Source: Phocoena phocoena (Eukaryota; Chordata; Mammalia; Artiodactyla; Phocoenidae). From it: a DNA stretch of 64,000 bases. This document shows, in pieces, positions 22,224 to 32,035 of the stretch (position 1 is its first letter; every line of letters starts with the position of its first letter). The stretch spans positions 65,560,088 to 65,624,087 of the forward strand of contig NC_089234.1 of NCBI RefSeq assembly GCF_963924675.1. The letters are read 5' to 3'. The notes under the pieces were generated by a model, which had not been told where the DNA came from, searched no databases, and worked only from the letters and a program-made list of their open reading frames with translations. A program made the position numbers and the translations under genes.

Positions 22224-23127
22224 CTTGTCTATCTTTCTGTGAATGTGGTTTTTGTTCCACAGGCTGCAGGATTGTAGTTCTTCTTGCTTCTGCTGTCTGC
22301 CTTCTGGTGGATGAGGCTATCTAAGAGGGTTAATGGGAGGGACTGGTGGTGGGTAGAGCTGACTGTTGCTCTGATGGGAAGAGCTCAGTAAAACTTTAAT
22401 CCACTTGACTGTTGATGGATGGGGCTGGGTTCCCTCCCTGTTGGTTGTTTGGCATAAGGCAACCCAACACTGGAGCTTACCTGGGCTCTTTGGTGGGGCT
22501 AATGACAGACCCTGGGAGGGCTTACACCAAGGAGTACTTCCCAGAACTTCTCTGCCAGTGTCCTTGTCCTCACAGTGAGCCACAGCCACCCCCGCCTCTG
22601 CAGGAGACCCTCCGACACTAGCTGGTAGGTCTGGTTCAGTCTCCTGTGGGGTCGTTGCTCCTTCCCCTGGGTCCTGATGCGCACACTCCTTTGTGTGTGC
22701 TCTCCAAGAGTGGAGTCTCTGTTTCCCCCAGTCCTATCAAAGTCCTGCAATCAATTCCCACTAGGCTTCAAAGTCTGATTCTCTAGGAATTCCTCCCCCC
22801 GTTGCCAGACCCCCAGGCTGGGAAGCCTGACATGGGGCTCAGAACCTTCACTCCAGTGGGTGGACTTCTGTGGTATAAGTGTTCTCCAGTCTGTGAGTCA
22901 CCCACCCAGCATTTTTGGGATTTGATTTTACTGTGATTGAACCCCTCCGACTGTCTCATTGTGGCTCCTCCTTTGTCTTTGGATGTGGGGTATCACTTTT
23001 GGTGAGTTCCAGTGTCTTCCTGTCGATGATTATCCAGCAGCTAGTTGTGATTCTGGTGTTCTTGCAAGAGGGAGTGTGAGAGCACGTCCTTCTACTCCAC
23101 CCTGTTGGTTCCTCTCTTAAACCAGGG

Positions 23128-23384
23128 GTTTTTGCACATTTTCCATTATCAGTAAAATTCGTGGTTTGGGAATAAATTTAGAGTGCCTGTTCAATGGAAA
23201 TTTATATTGACAGTACATTTATAGACAGCTAACCTCTCCAATGAGTTTTGCTAATTAAACTCTTAGAACATAACCTTACTTTAGGTTTGCCTCACAGTGC
23301 TCCATCTTCAAGGAAATTCTCTTTCTTTGAAATGCCTTTGTGACCATGAATAACTCAGGTCTTCTTTCAAGTTGGATTTGCACT
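23128..23384. other. Intronic sequence right of the L1
   Basis: Nothing recognised. Confidence 0.45.
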
Positions 23385-23510
23385 TGTAAAACAGGGAAAA
23401 CAAATATACCTGCATTTGATCTGAGTTTAAATGGGATAACACATACACAGCATTCAGTGAAGTTTCCAACACATTGTTTAAGTGCTCAATAAGCAGTATC
23501 AGTATAACAA
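23385..23510 (+). repeat. MIR SINE, 3' part
   Basis: GTAAAACAGGGAAAACAAAT, a GTTTAAATGGGATAACACA segment and a 3' AGTGCTCAATAAGCAGTATC end match the MIR 3' half. Confidence 0.65.
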
Positions 23511-23554
23511 ATTAGTAATGCAAATAAAATAAATTTGTTATGTGTATTAGAGTA

Positions 23555-24420
23555 ACAAATGCTAGCTGCTGTCATACAACCCCCAAATCCCAGTAGCTTA
23601 TCTCAGTGATGGTTTATTTATCATTCATACACTGGTTTGATGCTAGCTAGTTTCCTGGATAGGTCTCTACTAGGTGATAACTCAGTGATTCACAGTCCTC
23701 CAATCTTTTGCTACTGCCATAATGTGACCTCCACTGTCACTGCAGAAAGGGAACGGACAGTAGATGATTAAACAGGAAGTTTGATGACCAGACTTCTATG
23801 AGGCATACTTCCTTCTGCATCCCAATGGCCAACACTCATTCAAATAGGATGCAAATCAACTGCAAAGGAGGTGTTAAATGTCTCGTTCCTTTATGTCCAA
23901 GAAGAAGAAATGGGATTGGTGAACATCTGACCATTCCTTGTCACACACTCTTTCTTCCAGTAGTTATTGCTGTGCAATGAATTACCCTAAACTTAGTGAT
24001 ATAAAACAACAATCAATATATCATGCTCCCAGGTTCTCTGGGTCAGAAGTTCACAAAGGGCATAGGCTTGTTCACTTGCACGTCTGATGTGTGGACTGAG
24101 GACTGGAAGACTAAGGAATACTGCATTTAACCTCTCATGAAGCTTGGCTTTCTCACAGTATGACAGCCTATGGATATTGGGCTTTTTTCATGGCATTTAG
24201 GGAATCCAAGAATAAGTGTTACAGTTAAAAAAGCACATATAATATTTTATTTTCTAACCTAACCTCTGAAATCATGCAGTGTCACTTCTGCTATAATCTA
24301 TTGGTTACAAACAAGTCAAAAGCCTCCTCGATTCAAGAAGAGGAAACATGAACCCTACCTTTCAATGGAAGGAGTATAAAGGTCAAAAGGAACATATAGG
24401 TTGGGAAATAATTTGTGCCC
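23555..24420 (-). mobile_element. Old MaLR-type (MLT1-like) LTR sequence, two blocks
   Basis: Both blocks open with the reverse-orientation motif GCTGTCATACAACCCC...CAGTAGCTTA (23572) and ATTGCTGTGCAATGAATTACC...ACTTAGTG (23966), followed by TTATT...GTTCTCTGGGTCAGAAGTT and, at the far end, TCTGCTATAATCTATTGG. Heavily diverged. The family is inferred from pattern, and the first block is weaker than the second. Confidence 0.5.
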
Positions 24421-24879
24421 ATCTTTGGAAAATGCAATATGCCTTACTTATTATAATACTCTTATTGTCATTGTCTTTATTACTAATGTTTTACTGATTA
24501 ACTCTGTGACCATAGTTTAGTTTAAACAGCCTTCTTCTTATTAAGTAGTAAAATAAATCAGTGGAAATATGCTTAAACTATTCCAGGTGATCATTTGTTT
24601 AATTACAGAGTTTTGGGAGTTCTGATTAATCAGATATGCTAGTTAATTAGAAGAGTTTTAAATTGCCACATTTTAATGTCTTCTCTAAATGTATCCATTT
24701 TCTTATTTAAGATGTTAAGCTATGCAGTCTTTTTTATATCTTCTTTGAAAAATAAATGCCTTTGAAATAAAAATCTAGGAAATACAAAATAGAATAAAAG
24801 TCTTGAGAAGTATGTGTAGAATGTGAAATTATCATGAACCTGGATAGCACAGAATGAAGAAGGTACCATATTAAGGAAT
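24421..24879. other. Intronic sequence without recognised features
   Basis: AT-rich, nothing assignable. Confidence 0.45.
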
Positions 24880-25320
24880 AATTTTCTATCTGTTATGTAG
24901 TCTCCTCAGTCAACCACTTGAAAAATATTTGAGAATCTTCTGTCTTTCAAGCACTGTGCTAGGTTTTAAGAACACAAACATGAGTGAGACACAATCCTTG
25001 TTCTCAAATAACTGGCATTCTCATGGAGTAAAGAGATACATAAACAAATGGTAGGATTTTATTGTGATAGTGCTATAATGGAAGCATATAGAATCATTGT
25101 TGGAAATAATAGAGTTTTTAATTCTGCCATGGAGAAAATTATGCAAAGATGTAACTGTCTGGTGACATTTGAGTTGGGCTTTGATGAATGAGTAAGAGTT
25201 GTGTAGTTGGCATTGTGGCTTAGGCCTTTTGGAAGAATATAGAGGTAAAGATATGTTTAGAGAACTGCAATTAAGCCAAGGTGCCTGGACCCCAGTATAC
25301 AGGTGTAGGAAGACTGAAAA
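24880..25320 (+). repeat. Old interspersed repeat, family not assigned
   Basis: CAAGCACTGTGCTAGGTTTTA, TGAGTGAGACACAATCC, then GTGACATTTGAGTTGGGCTTT form a non-coding old-repeat pattern also seen at 26475-27080. Confidence 0.45.
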
Positions 25321-25339
25321 GTAGGAGGATTCCAAATTG

Positions 25340-26204
25340 TTAATATTTTTTTATGTCATTTCAAAAAGACATGACTTGGCCAAATGGTAATAGGAACAGA
25401 ATCACTAGGCTTGGCACAGAGTATTCAAGATTCTTTCCATGGGATTTGGGTTGAGGAGTAATGCTCCATCTCACCTGCCACAGTCATTCACCTCAAGCTG
25501 CCTAATATTTGAAAATTCTGGTTCTTCTAGCAAGACAGTAGGAAAATTAGTGATTGGGTAGACAACAGCAAATCCCTTACAATATATTTACTAGTAGAGA
25601 AGGACAGGAATTTTAATCAAATGCTAATTTATGGTTTATGCCTCACTAAATATATTGATCAAATGTAATTTTCAGGAATTGCTCTTCCTTAGAATATGAA
25701 ACATCTCCAAAAGGGAGATTGGAAGAGTGATGAAGATAATAATATTAGTAATGATGATGATAATAATGAAAAAGAAGTGAAGCTAGTGTTTGGAACCGAG
25801 CAGCATTTTTGTATTTGCAGTGAGCTGAAGCCAAGCATATGCCAACAGCATTTTTAACTGCCTAACTGTCTCTGAGGAGATTTAGGAAATCAGACTGACA
25901 GTCAGGCATGTTCACCACTAGAGCAGCCAAGGTGAAGGATTGAAGGACTGTCTTTCCAGCTTCAGGGATTCACTGAGTCTATTCCAGAATATTACATGCC
26001 TTTGATTACAGAGGATTTTGGTGTTAAATTGATGGAAGAAATTGCTAGTCAAAATGCAAGTGGGAGATATAAAAGTTCAAAAAGATGTGAACTCACCAAT
26101 TAATGCAGAGAGAATCATTTTCCCCTTCAGATGCCTTGTTTCTTTATTAAATCTGAAGCTTTACATGTTTACTTCAAAAGAACCACATCAATCAGAAGGT
26201 TGAA
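25340..26204. other. Intronic sequence without recognised features
   Basis: A short GAT/AAT-rich run lies at about 25735-25780. Otherwise nothing is recognised. Confidence 0.45.
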
Positions 26205-26365
26205 AGACAGTGTGTTATGCTGTGACGAGCACTGGATTAGAAGACCTTGATCCTGGTCTCAGCTACATTATATAGTAGCTGTGGAGTCCCAGTTCTGTCC
26301 CTTTAACACACTGTTACACAGTGTCCTATATATAAGGGGGGATAATCAAACTTGTAATGCTTATA
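26205..26365 (+). repeat. Possible MIR SINE
   Basis: GAGCACTGGATTAGAAGACC, CCTGGTCTCAGCTACATTAT, TAGTAGCTGT and a GGATAATCAAACTTGTAATG segment follow the MIR order weakly. Confidence 0.45.
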
Positions 26366-26384
26366 TCACATATTTTAGTGGGTC

Positions 26385-26427
26385 TTTCCTTTCTCCTTTC
26401 CTTCCTTCTTTCCTTCTCCTTCCCTCA
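26385..26427 (+). repeat. Pyrimidine-rich simple sequence (CTTTC/CCTT)
   Basis: An irregular run of CTTTC, CTTC and CCTTC units on the + strand, low complexity. Confidence 0.8.
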
Positions 26428-26474
26428 TTATTTAATATAGTCATTGGATCCTTTTCATTAATTTATTTTGATAA

Positions 26475-27080
26475 ATTGTTATTGAATACCTATGTGTCAA
26501 TAAATCTATCCAATATTTAGGCATATAGAGATGGAAGAGATAGATAAGATCTCTGTTTACAAGAAGTTTATATTCTTAGTGGAAGGAGAAAGTAAACAAT
26601 TAAAGAAAGATATAGACAAGGCAGTTATGATGAGTGATATTAAGGAAGTAGAATGATGTGATGGAGAGAAAATTGGCATAAGAGATAATAACACCTTAAA
26701 TACAGGAGTCGAGGAAGGCCTCTCTGAGGAGATCAAATTTGACTTAGTTGATAAGAATCAGGATGATTCATCCCTTTTAAGACAGGGAAGAATGTTGCAG
26801 GCAGAATAGAGTAAATGCAAAGATGGCAAGTTTGGGAAAATGCTAGTTATACCTAAAGAAAAGGAAGAAGACACTGTGTGTAAAACTTAGTGAATGGAAG
26901 AGGGGAGTGAGCTCATATGATTTTAGAGAGCTAGACAGAGAATAGATTATTTTGGCCTTGTCAGATATATTAAACAGTTTGGATTTTGTTCCAAAGCATT
27001 GGGAACTATCGAAATAGCTTTAATAGGTGAATGACATGATCCCATTTGCATTTTAAGAAGGCCCCTCTTGCTTTTGGTGA
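26475..27080 (+). repeat. Old interspersed repeat, family not assigned
   Basis: TATTGAATACCTATGTGTCA, GAGGAAGGCCTCTCTGAGGAG, GTTTGGATTTTGTTCCAAAG and GTGAATGACATGATCCCATT occur in the order I know from a common degraded eutherian repeat. No coding capacity. The same family appears to continue at 27985-28520. Confidence 0.5.
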
Positions 27081-27650
27081 AGGCTCACTTTCCAAAAGAT
27101 CTCCGAAAATGTGTTAATCAAGCAAAACTATGTTTATTAGACTTAGTGCAGTAAAGTAGAACAACACCTTGACAGTCTGACTAGTGTCTCAAAATGCGGA
27201 AATTAGGGAAGGCTCTTTATGTCATTTGAAGGCCTGTGCTGAGAGATTTTAAAGGGCATATTTCAAGAGAGAGCGAACTGGTTGGGATTAGGTGACATAG
27301 TAGATTTGGGTGGGTGGACACAGTGAATTGAAGATTATGAAATGAATCTGGACGACTTTGTTAGTCTTTATAACTGATCAGTTTAGCTGGATCAGTTTTC
27401 TAGGAGCAGGTATTTCCTGGGGAAAGCAGCTAAGTTATTATTGCTTAATCTTTCTATTACGAATACAGGAATGGGAAAGTCTACCCAGTCCCATTATTGT
27501 TTGACACAGGATCAGGGAATTATGTTGTTTTCATTTTTCACTAGTCCGTGAAAATATGTTGTTCCAGGTGGAGGTTGGCAGGAATAGACATGAGAATACC
27601 AAATATGAGTGCTGTAGTTTTCCAGGCAGCGGATGGCACTGATGTAGATG
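27081..27650. other. Intronic sequence without recognised features
   Basis: Nothing assignable beyond possible old-repeat continuation. Confidence 0.4.
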
Positions 27651-27970
27651 AGCACTGCACTCTCCAATACAATAGGTACCTGTGTCTGTTTAGCACCTGA
27701 AACTTGGCTAGTGTGAATTGAGATGTGCTACGTAAGTGTAAAACCCACAACAAATTTTGAAGACTCAGTAAGAAAAAATAAAATAAAATAGTTCACATAT
27801 ATTTTTACATTGGTACATGACAAATTGATTTTGATAAATATGTTTTAACCAAATATATCAAAATATTATCAATTTGATCTGTACAAACTATTATTTATTT
27901 TATTAATGTGCCTACAAGCAAATTTAAAATTCTATAGGATGCTTGCATTATATTGGTATTGGACAGTGCT
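27651..27970 (+). mobile_element. Old non-autonomous DNA-transposon-like element
   Basis: Imperfect inverted ends: GCACTG...TCCAATACAATAGG at left and TATTGGTATTGGACAGTGCT at right. Inside are GAATTGAGATGTGCTACGTAA and an A/T-rich middle. It sits inside the unassigned old repeat. No convincing 8-bp duplication remains. Confidence 0.55.
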
Positions 27971-27984
27971 AGACTAGAGAGTTG

Positions 27985-28520
27985 GCAAAAGAGGTAGATG
28001 GATTTGATATTTATTTTGGAAATAAAATTGACTAGATTTTCTAGGAATCAATACAGAATTTAAGGAAATTAAATTTGGAAATATATTAGAGAAATAAATT
28101 TAGCTCTTAGGTTTCTTGTTTTGGGACATAGTATGTATATGAGTGTTACTTAATGAGCTAGGGGAGATTTAGATAAAACAGTTTGTGGTAGAAGTTTGAT
28201 TCCATTTTAGTGGGCTCATTAGATGTTAAATTTGCTTATTTTACAGATATGTTATATGGGTCATTGAGTATATGATTTTGAAACGTAGAGCAAAAATTTA
28301 GCCTGTGATTGGAACTTGATTTCCCTTAGCGTAGAATGTAGTCACACTTGGAGAAAGTTTATAAGAAAAGAAAAAAATGATATAGAAAAAAATATATTTA
28401 GAATTCATGCTGAAGAGCTAGCAAAGGAGAGTGAAAAGAAGTAACAGGAAAAATGGGAAGAAGATCAAGAGAGTGCTATTGAAGAAGCCAAGGCAAGAGT
28501 TTTTCGACTGTGTAGAATGT
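27985..28520 (+). repeat. Old interspersed repeat continuation, family not assigned
   Basis: GTTGGCAAAAGAGGTAGATGG, GGGGAGATTTAGATAAAACAG and AAGAAGCCAAGGCAAGAG suggest the same old family as 26475-27080 beyond the DNA-transposon-like insertion. Confidence 0.4.
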
Positions 28521-29052
28521 TACTTAGAGGACTGATAAAATGAGATGTGTGCATTGTATTTGGACACATAGATGATCAAGTAGGTAATGTAAATTTAGAT
28601 ATGTGGTATATTGCTGTCAGGGTTTCCTAGAACTGATGACTAAGGCTGAAGCTAGCAAAATGAGCTAAATATTCCAATTGTAGTTTAGAGAACTGCCAAT
28701 TTTTTGGGAGCAGTACACTTCCATAGAGCTTAGATATAAGTAGGGGATTTGGGACAGGGACAAAAAGATTAGATTTTTTGAAACGTGTAGTGTTCTGAAA
28801 GAGATATTAAACAGTTCTCTCCTTTCCCTTTGGAGTGCCCTTGGGACACTCTGTGATGTCCTCATGCTATAAATGGAGGAACAATAACAAAATAAGCCTG
28901 ATACCCTGACAGTGACTGAACCCACACTCTGAAAGTGACCTCTTTATGCTTTGTGTAGGCATAAAGTCATACAACTATAAACATTATATATAGCTTTTCA
29001 CAAGAACATTAGTTGTTAATGACTGTTAATGTCTCAGTTCTAGGCTCCTGCC

Positions 29053-29055
<3 letters not shown>
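28521..29055. other. Intronic sequence without recognised features
   Basis: No gene or assignable repeat. Confidence 0.45.

Positions 29056-29086
<31 letters not shown>
29056..29086 (+). repeat. Poly-T run of 31
   Basis: An uninterrupted run of 31 T. No recognisable retroelement body follows on either side, so it may be an orphan A-tail on the minus strand or an expanded homopolymer. Confidence 0.85.
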
Positions 29087-29092
<6 letters not shown>

Positions 29093-29279
29093 CTTATAGT
29101 TTTTGCTGTTGAACTATGCTCTTTGCTTGGAGGGCCTCTTCTTTCCTGTGCCCTTATGAATATTTACAGAGTCATTTGTCTTTGTGTACTTTTTGAAACA
29201 ATTATCTTTAAATGCCAGTTGTTCTATTGATTTATTTTCTTCCAGTATCTTCTAGAAAATCTTGCTATTACCAAACTCA

Positions 29280-29870
29280 GGTTCAGCTGATTGCTGCTTG
29301 GAAACCAGTACTCAAGAGACAAGTGTTGGTTGGAAAGAAAAGTTTGCTCTATTCAGGAGGCTGATAACCTGGGGATAAGGTGGACTCCTGTCCAAAAAAC
29401 TACTCTGAAGATTCAGCTGACCATGAAAGTTTTTAAAGGGAGACTCATTAGGGGATGGGGTCAGAACCTTCTTTATCTTCCACTGTTTGCAGATTTTCTT
29501 CTGATTGCTGGTGGTGAGGTAACAGGGTGGTGTTCCAGGAATCCTGTGTTCAGCCTGAAGTTACCATCCTCCACCTGGATGGGAGCCTTAGTTCCTACAG
29601 AAGAAATCAAGGATATTGTTATGTATATTCCTTGAGAAGGAACCAGGACTCTGCCCCATCACTGCACTATCCTTTCTTGACGACTCCTCCTTTGTTTCTG
29701 CATTCCCTCTCTTCCCTGATTGGCAACTGTTTGAATCTGCCCTTTGGAACTCAGGGAAGGTCAAGGAGTCTGAATGAAGCCTATTTACATGGTGGGGTGT
29801 GGGGGGGAGACAGGGAAAGGATTTGAAAGTGGGAGGGCCCCAGAGGGTCCTGCTCCTTTTCATTGCCACC
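29280..29870. mobile_element. Possible ERV or LTR-derived block
   Basis: GC-richer than its flanks, and it shares a 25-base identical word (29374-29398) with 31619-31643, placing both in the same dispersed family on either side of the LTR at 30565. A 114-codon + strand frame covers 29291-29635 but resembles no protein I know. Orientation and class are unresolved. Confidence 0.35.
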
Positions 29871-30239
29871 CTATTCTATTCATAACTCCAATATTGGCTT
29901 TTGCTTAGCTCTCAGCAGTTCTTCTAATGTAAGATTTAGTTCAACCTGTGTTTCCTCTTCCTATTATATTTTAATTACCATAATTAGTTTTATTACCCTA
30001 GATGCAATGAGAGCAGTGGTCTCAAGTTACTTTTCGAAGAAAGTATCAGTTCCTGCTTGGGTCAGAGGTGAAATTAGATTCATCCACTGGCTATATGTAT
30101 GCATTTCCTGTGTAATACTAATGAACATCTCTCCACCTCAACTCACTATCTTATTCATAAGTTTATACCCAATATATGGTAAACTACAAAGTCACTTAAA
30201 AGTTATATAAGTGAAAATCAATATTAGTAAATGATAGCA
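29871..30239. other. Intronic sequence without recognised features
   Basis: The 115-codon open frame at 29863-30210 is AT-rich, has no match I recognise and lacks splice context. Not called as a gene. Confidence 0.45.
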
Positions 30240-30500
30240 CTTTTGTTATAAAAATAACCCATGCTTGTGATAAAAAATTAATGTAGGACAGTTTATAGTA
30301 AAAACTTAAGCCCTTACTGCTATTACTCTTCCATTTCACACTTTTTCTTTCAGAGCTAATTGCTTTTAGCAATTTTGTATATATCTTTTAAGATCATTTT
30401 CTACGTAAATCCTAACACATCTGCTTATTGTGTATTTGTATCTTTTTTTGGTTGGTTTTGCAAAAATAAGACCATTCTATGCCTACTGTTATGAAACTTG
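30240..30500. repeat. Possible old LINE-derived sequence
   Basis: AGCAATTTTGTATATATC, TTAAGATCATTTTCTACG and GCAAAAATAAGACCATTCTATG resemble the old L1-type 3' pattern also seen at 41530-41770. Weak. Confidence 0.35.
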
Positions 30501-30564
30501 ATTTGATTTTTATAATTTTACAATTTCATGCATCAAGTTCTCTTAGTTTCAACCCCAAATAAAA

Positions 30565-31042
30565 GTTAGCAAGGGCCTGTTGCAGAAAGGGGAACCCCTT
30601 CCAGGGCCTGAGAGTGGGCTCTTGTCTAACAGTTGGAAATGGATTGTCCAAGGAGACACATGTACTGACAAAGCAAAATACTTCATTGGGAAGCGGCACC
30701 CGGGTGGAGAGCAGCAGGGTAAGGGAACCCAGGAGAACTGCTCTGCCATGTGGCTCGCAGTCTCAGGTTTTATGTCTCTGGCCAGTCATCTTTCTTGGCC
30801 CATAGTCTGACTCAGGGTCCTTCCTTGTGGCACGAGCATCTCGCAGCCAAGATGGATTCCAGAGCAAAGAACTCTGGGAGGTTGGTCGTCTCCTCTCTCT
30901 TTTGTCCCCTCGCAGATTTTCCCAGTTAGTTTTCGGTGGCAGCACCATTTTCCTTATCAGGACCTCTTGTTGTGACAACTTAGAAAAGCAGTTATCATCC
31001 TGCCTGGCCAAGGCAGGTGGTTTTGGTCAGTGGTTCCCTCAC
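30565..31042 (-). mobile_element. Probable solo LTR of a cetartiodactyl endogenous retrovirus
   Basis: A 478-bp GC-rich block. On the minus strand it begins TGAGGGAACCACTGACC (a TG start, U3 side) and ends GCCCTTGCTAAC. It contains the CTTGGACAATCCATTTCC and GACAAGAGCCCACTCTCAGG segments expected at the R-U5 side. The U3 side lies right, so the LTR is in minus orientation. No retroviral genes flank it. Open frames in both directions (76-88 codons) are incidental. I cannot define a target duplication. Confidence 0.55.
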
Positions 31043-31264
31043 AGGACCATTACTGTCAATGACACATCTCTTGCTGATAAGCTTTTCCTGTAGGTAGAGA
31101 AAGAATGAAGGAGAAGACATGGGAAAGGCAGCCACAGGAAACATGTAAGGAAAAATGGAAGCAAGTAGTCATTTAAGGTCATGGGTTGAAAAATAGGGGA
31201 AGCCAATATAATGTCTTTAATGGAGCATTGCATTGCTGCAAAAGTTGAATCATAAAACCCTGAA

Positions 31265-31430
31265 ATGATAGAGCTGAATTAAATGAAAAATCACATGGCT
31301 CAAAATCCTTAGATGGCTTTGAGGCCAATAGAGGTCAAGTGACTTAAGTGCATATAGCTAATTAGTGTCAAAATCAGGATTACAATTCAGGTCTCCTGGC
31401 TCCAAATTCAGTGCACTTTTGATGTTACCA
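31265..31430 (-). repeat. MIR SINE, reverse
   Basis: AGGTCAAGTGACTTAAGTGCA, TAGCTAATTAGTGTCAAAATC and AGGTCTCCTGGCTCCAAATTC are the reverse complement of the MIR core order. Confidence 0.7.
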
Positions 31431-31889
31431 CAACCATAAGTGCAAACTAACAAAAAGACAAGCAAATACATTGTATTAATTAAATATAATTGTAATTAAA
31501 TGTGTTTAGTGCAGCATATTGTAGTAATTAAATGCAGTAATTCATTAATATAAAGATAAAGAAAGGGACAAGTCGCTTGGAGGGAAGGTCAAATTCGCTT
31601 TTCTCTAAGAGAAGATGAGATAAGGTGGACTCCTGTCCAAAAATCAAGTGAAATAATTTAAATGTACTGAATTTGTTTAAGGAGTGAAGCAAAGAGAAAA
31701 TGCCCTTCAGTTTAAAATAAAATTCCCAACAGAAACTGAGAAGATCAAGTAGAGGTTAAAGGCTGTACCCTTGAGCTGCTGATAAAGAAATCTAGCTAAG
31801 GGAAGAAAGTTTTGTTGAGAGATCACTACCTGACCTGAACTTTACATACAATTCTCTCCTTTCACCCTTAAGGAAACCCTTAAGGAAGG
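31431..31889. other. Intronic sequence with a shared 25-base word
   Basis: 31560-31645 carries the same 25-base word as 29374-29398, likely a fragment of the same LTR-associated repeat. The rest is unrecognised. Confidence 0.4.
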
Positions 31890-32035
31890 GATTTAAATAA
31901 CCATTTTATTGACAGGAAAGGAAACAATTTAAAATTACTCTTTCAAAGTCACTGTGACGGACAGTGGTCCAGCAGGGTTCAGACTCAGGAACTTCTGTCT
32001 GGCTCCAAAGCCCATGTTCACTGTGCTACCCATAC
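31890..32035 (-). repeat. MIR SINE, reverse
   Basis: ACCATTTTATTGACAGGAAAG, CAGGGTTCAGACTCAGGAAC and CTGGCTCCAAAGCCCATG follow the reverse MIR order. Confidence 0.65.

Larger units (their letters stand above)
17021..23118 (-). mobile_element. Near full-length L1 retrotransposon, inactive
   Basis: Reading on the minus strand: a 5' UTR (about 23118-22224) with TCCCAAAAATGCTGGGTGG and related segments, ORF1 (22223-21251), a short spacer, ORF2 (about 21240-17262), a 3' UTR and an A-rich tail at about 17021-17053. A 9-bp direct repeat AAACCAGGG at 17012-17020 and 23119-23127 marks the ends. The length is about 5.9 kb without the nested SINE, which is full length for L1. Both ORFs carry frame breaks, so it is dead. 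Its 3' UTR differs from that of the L1 at 14799, indicating another subfamily. Confidence 0.93.

Noticed and set aside
22317..22750. GC-rich region considered as a CpG island or promoter of a second gene
   Set aside because: It is the 5' UTR of the reverse L1 (about 22224-23118) and is continuous with ORF1 downstream.
29291..29635. 114-codon + strand frame
   Set aside because: No recognisable domain, no splice or promoter context, and it overlaps a probable LTR-derived block sharing a dispersed word with 31619.
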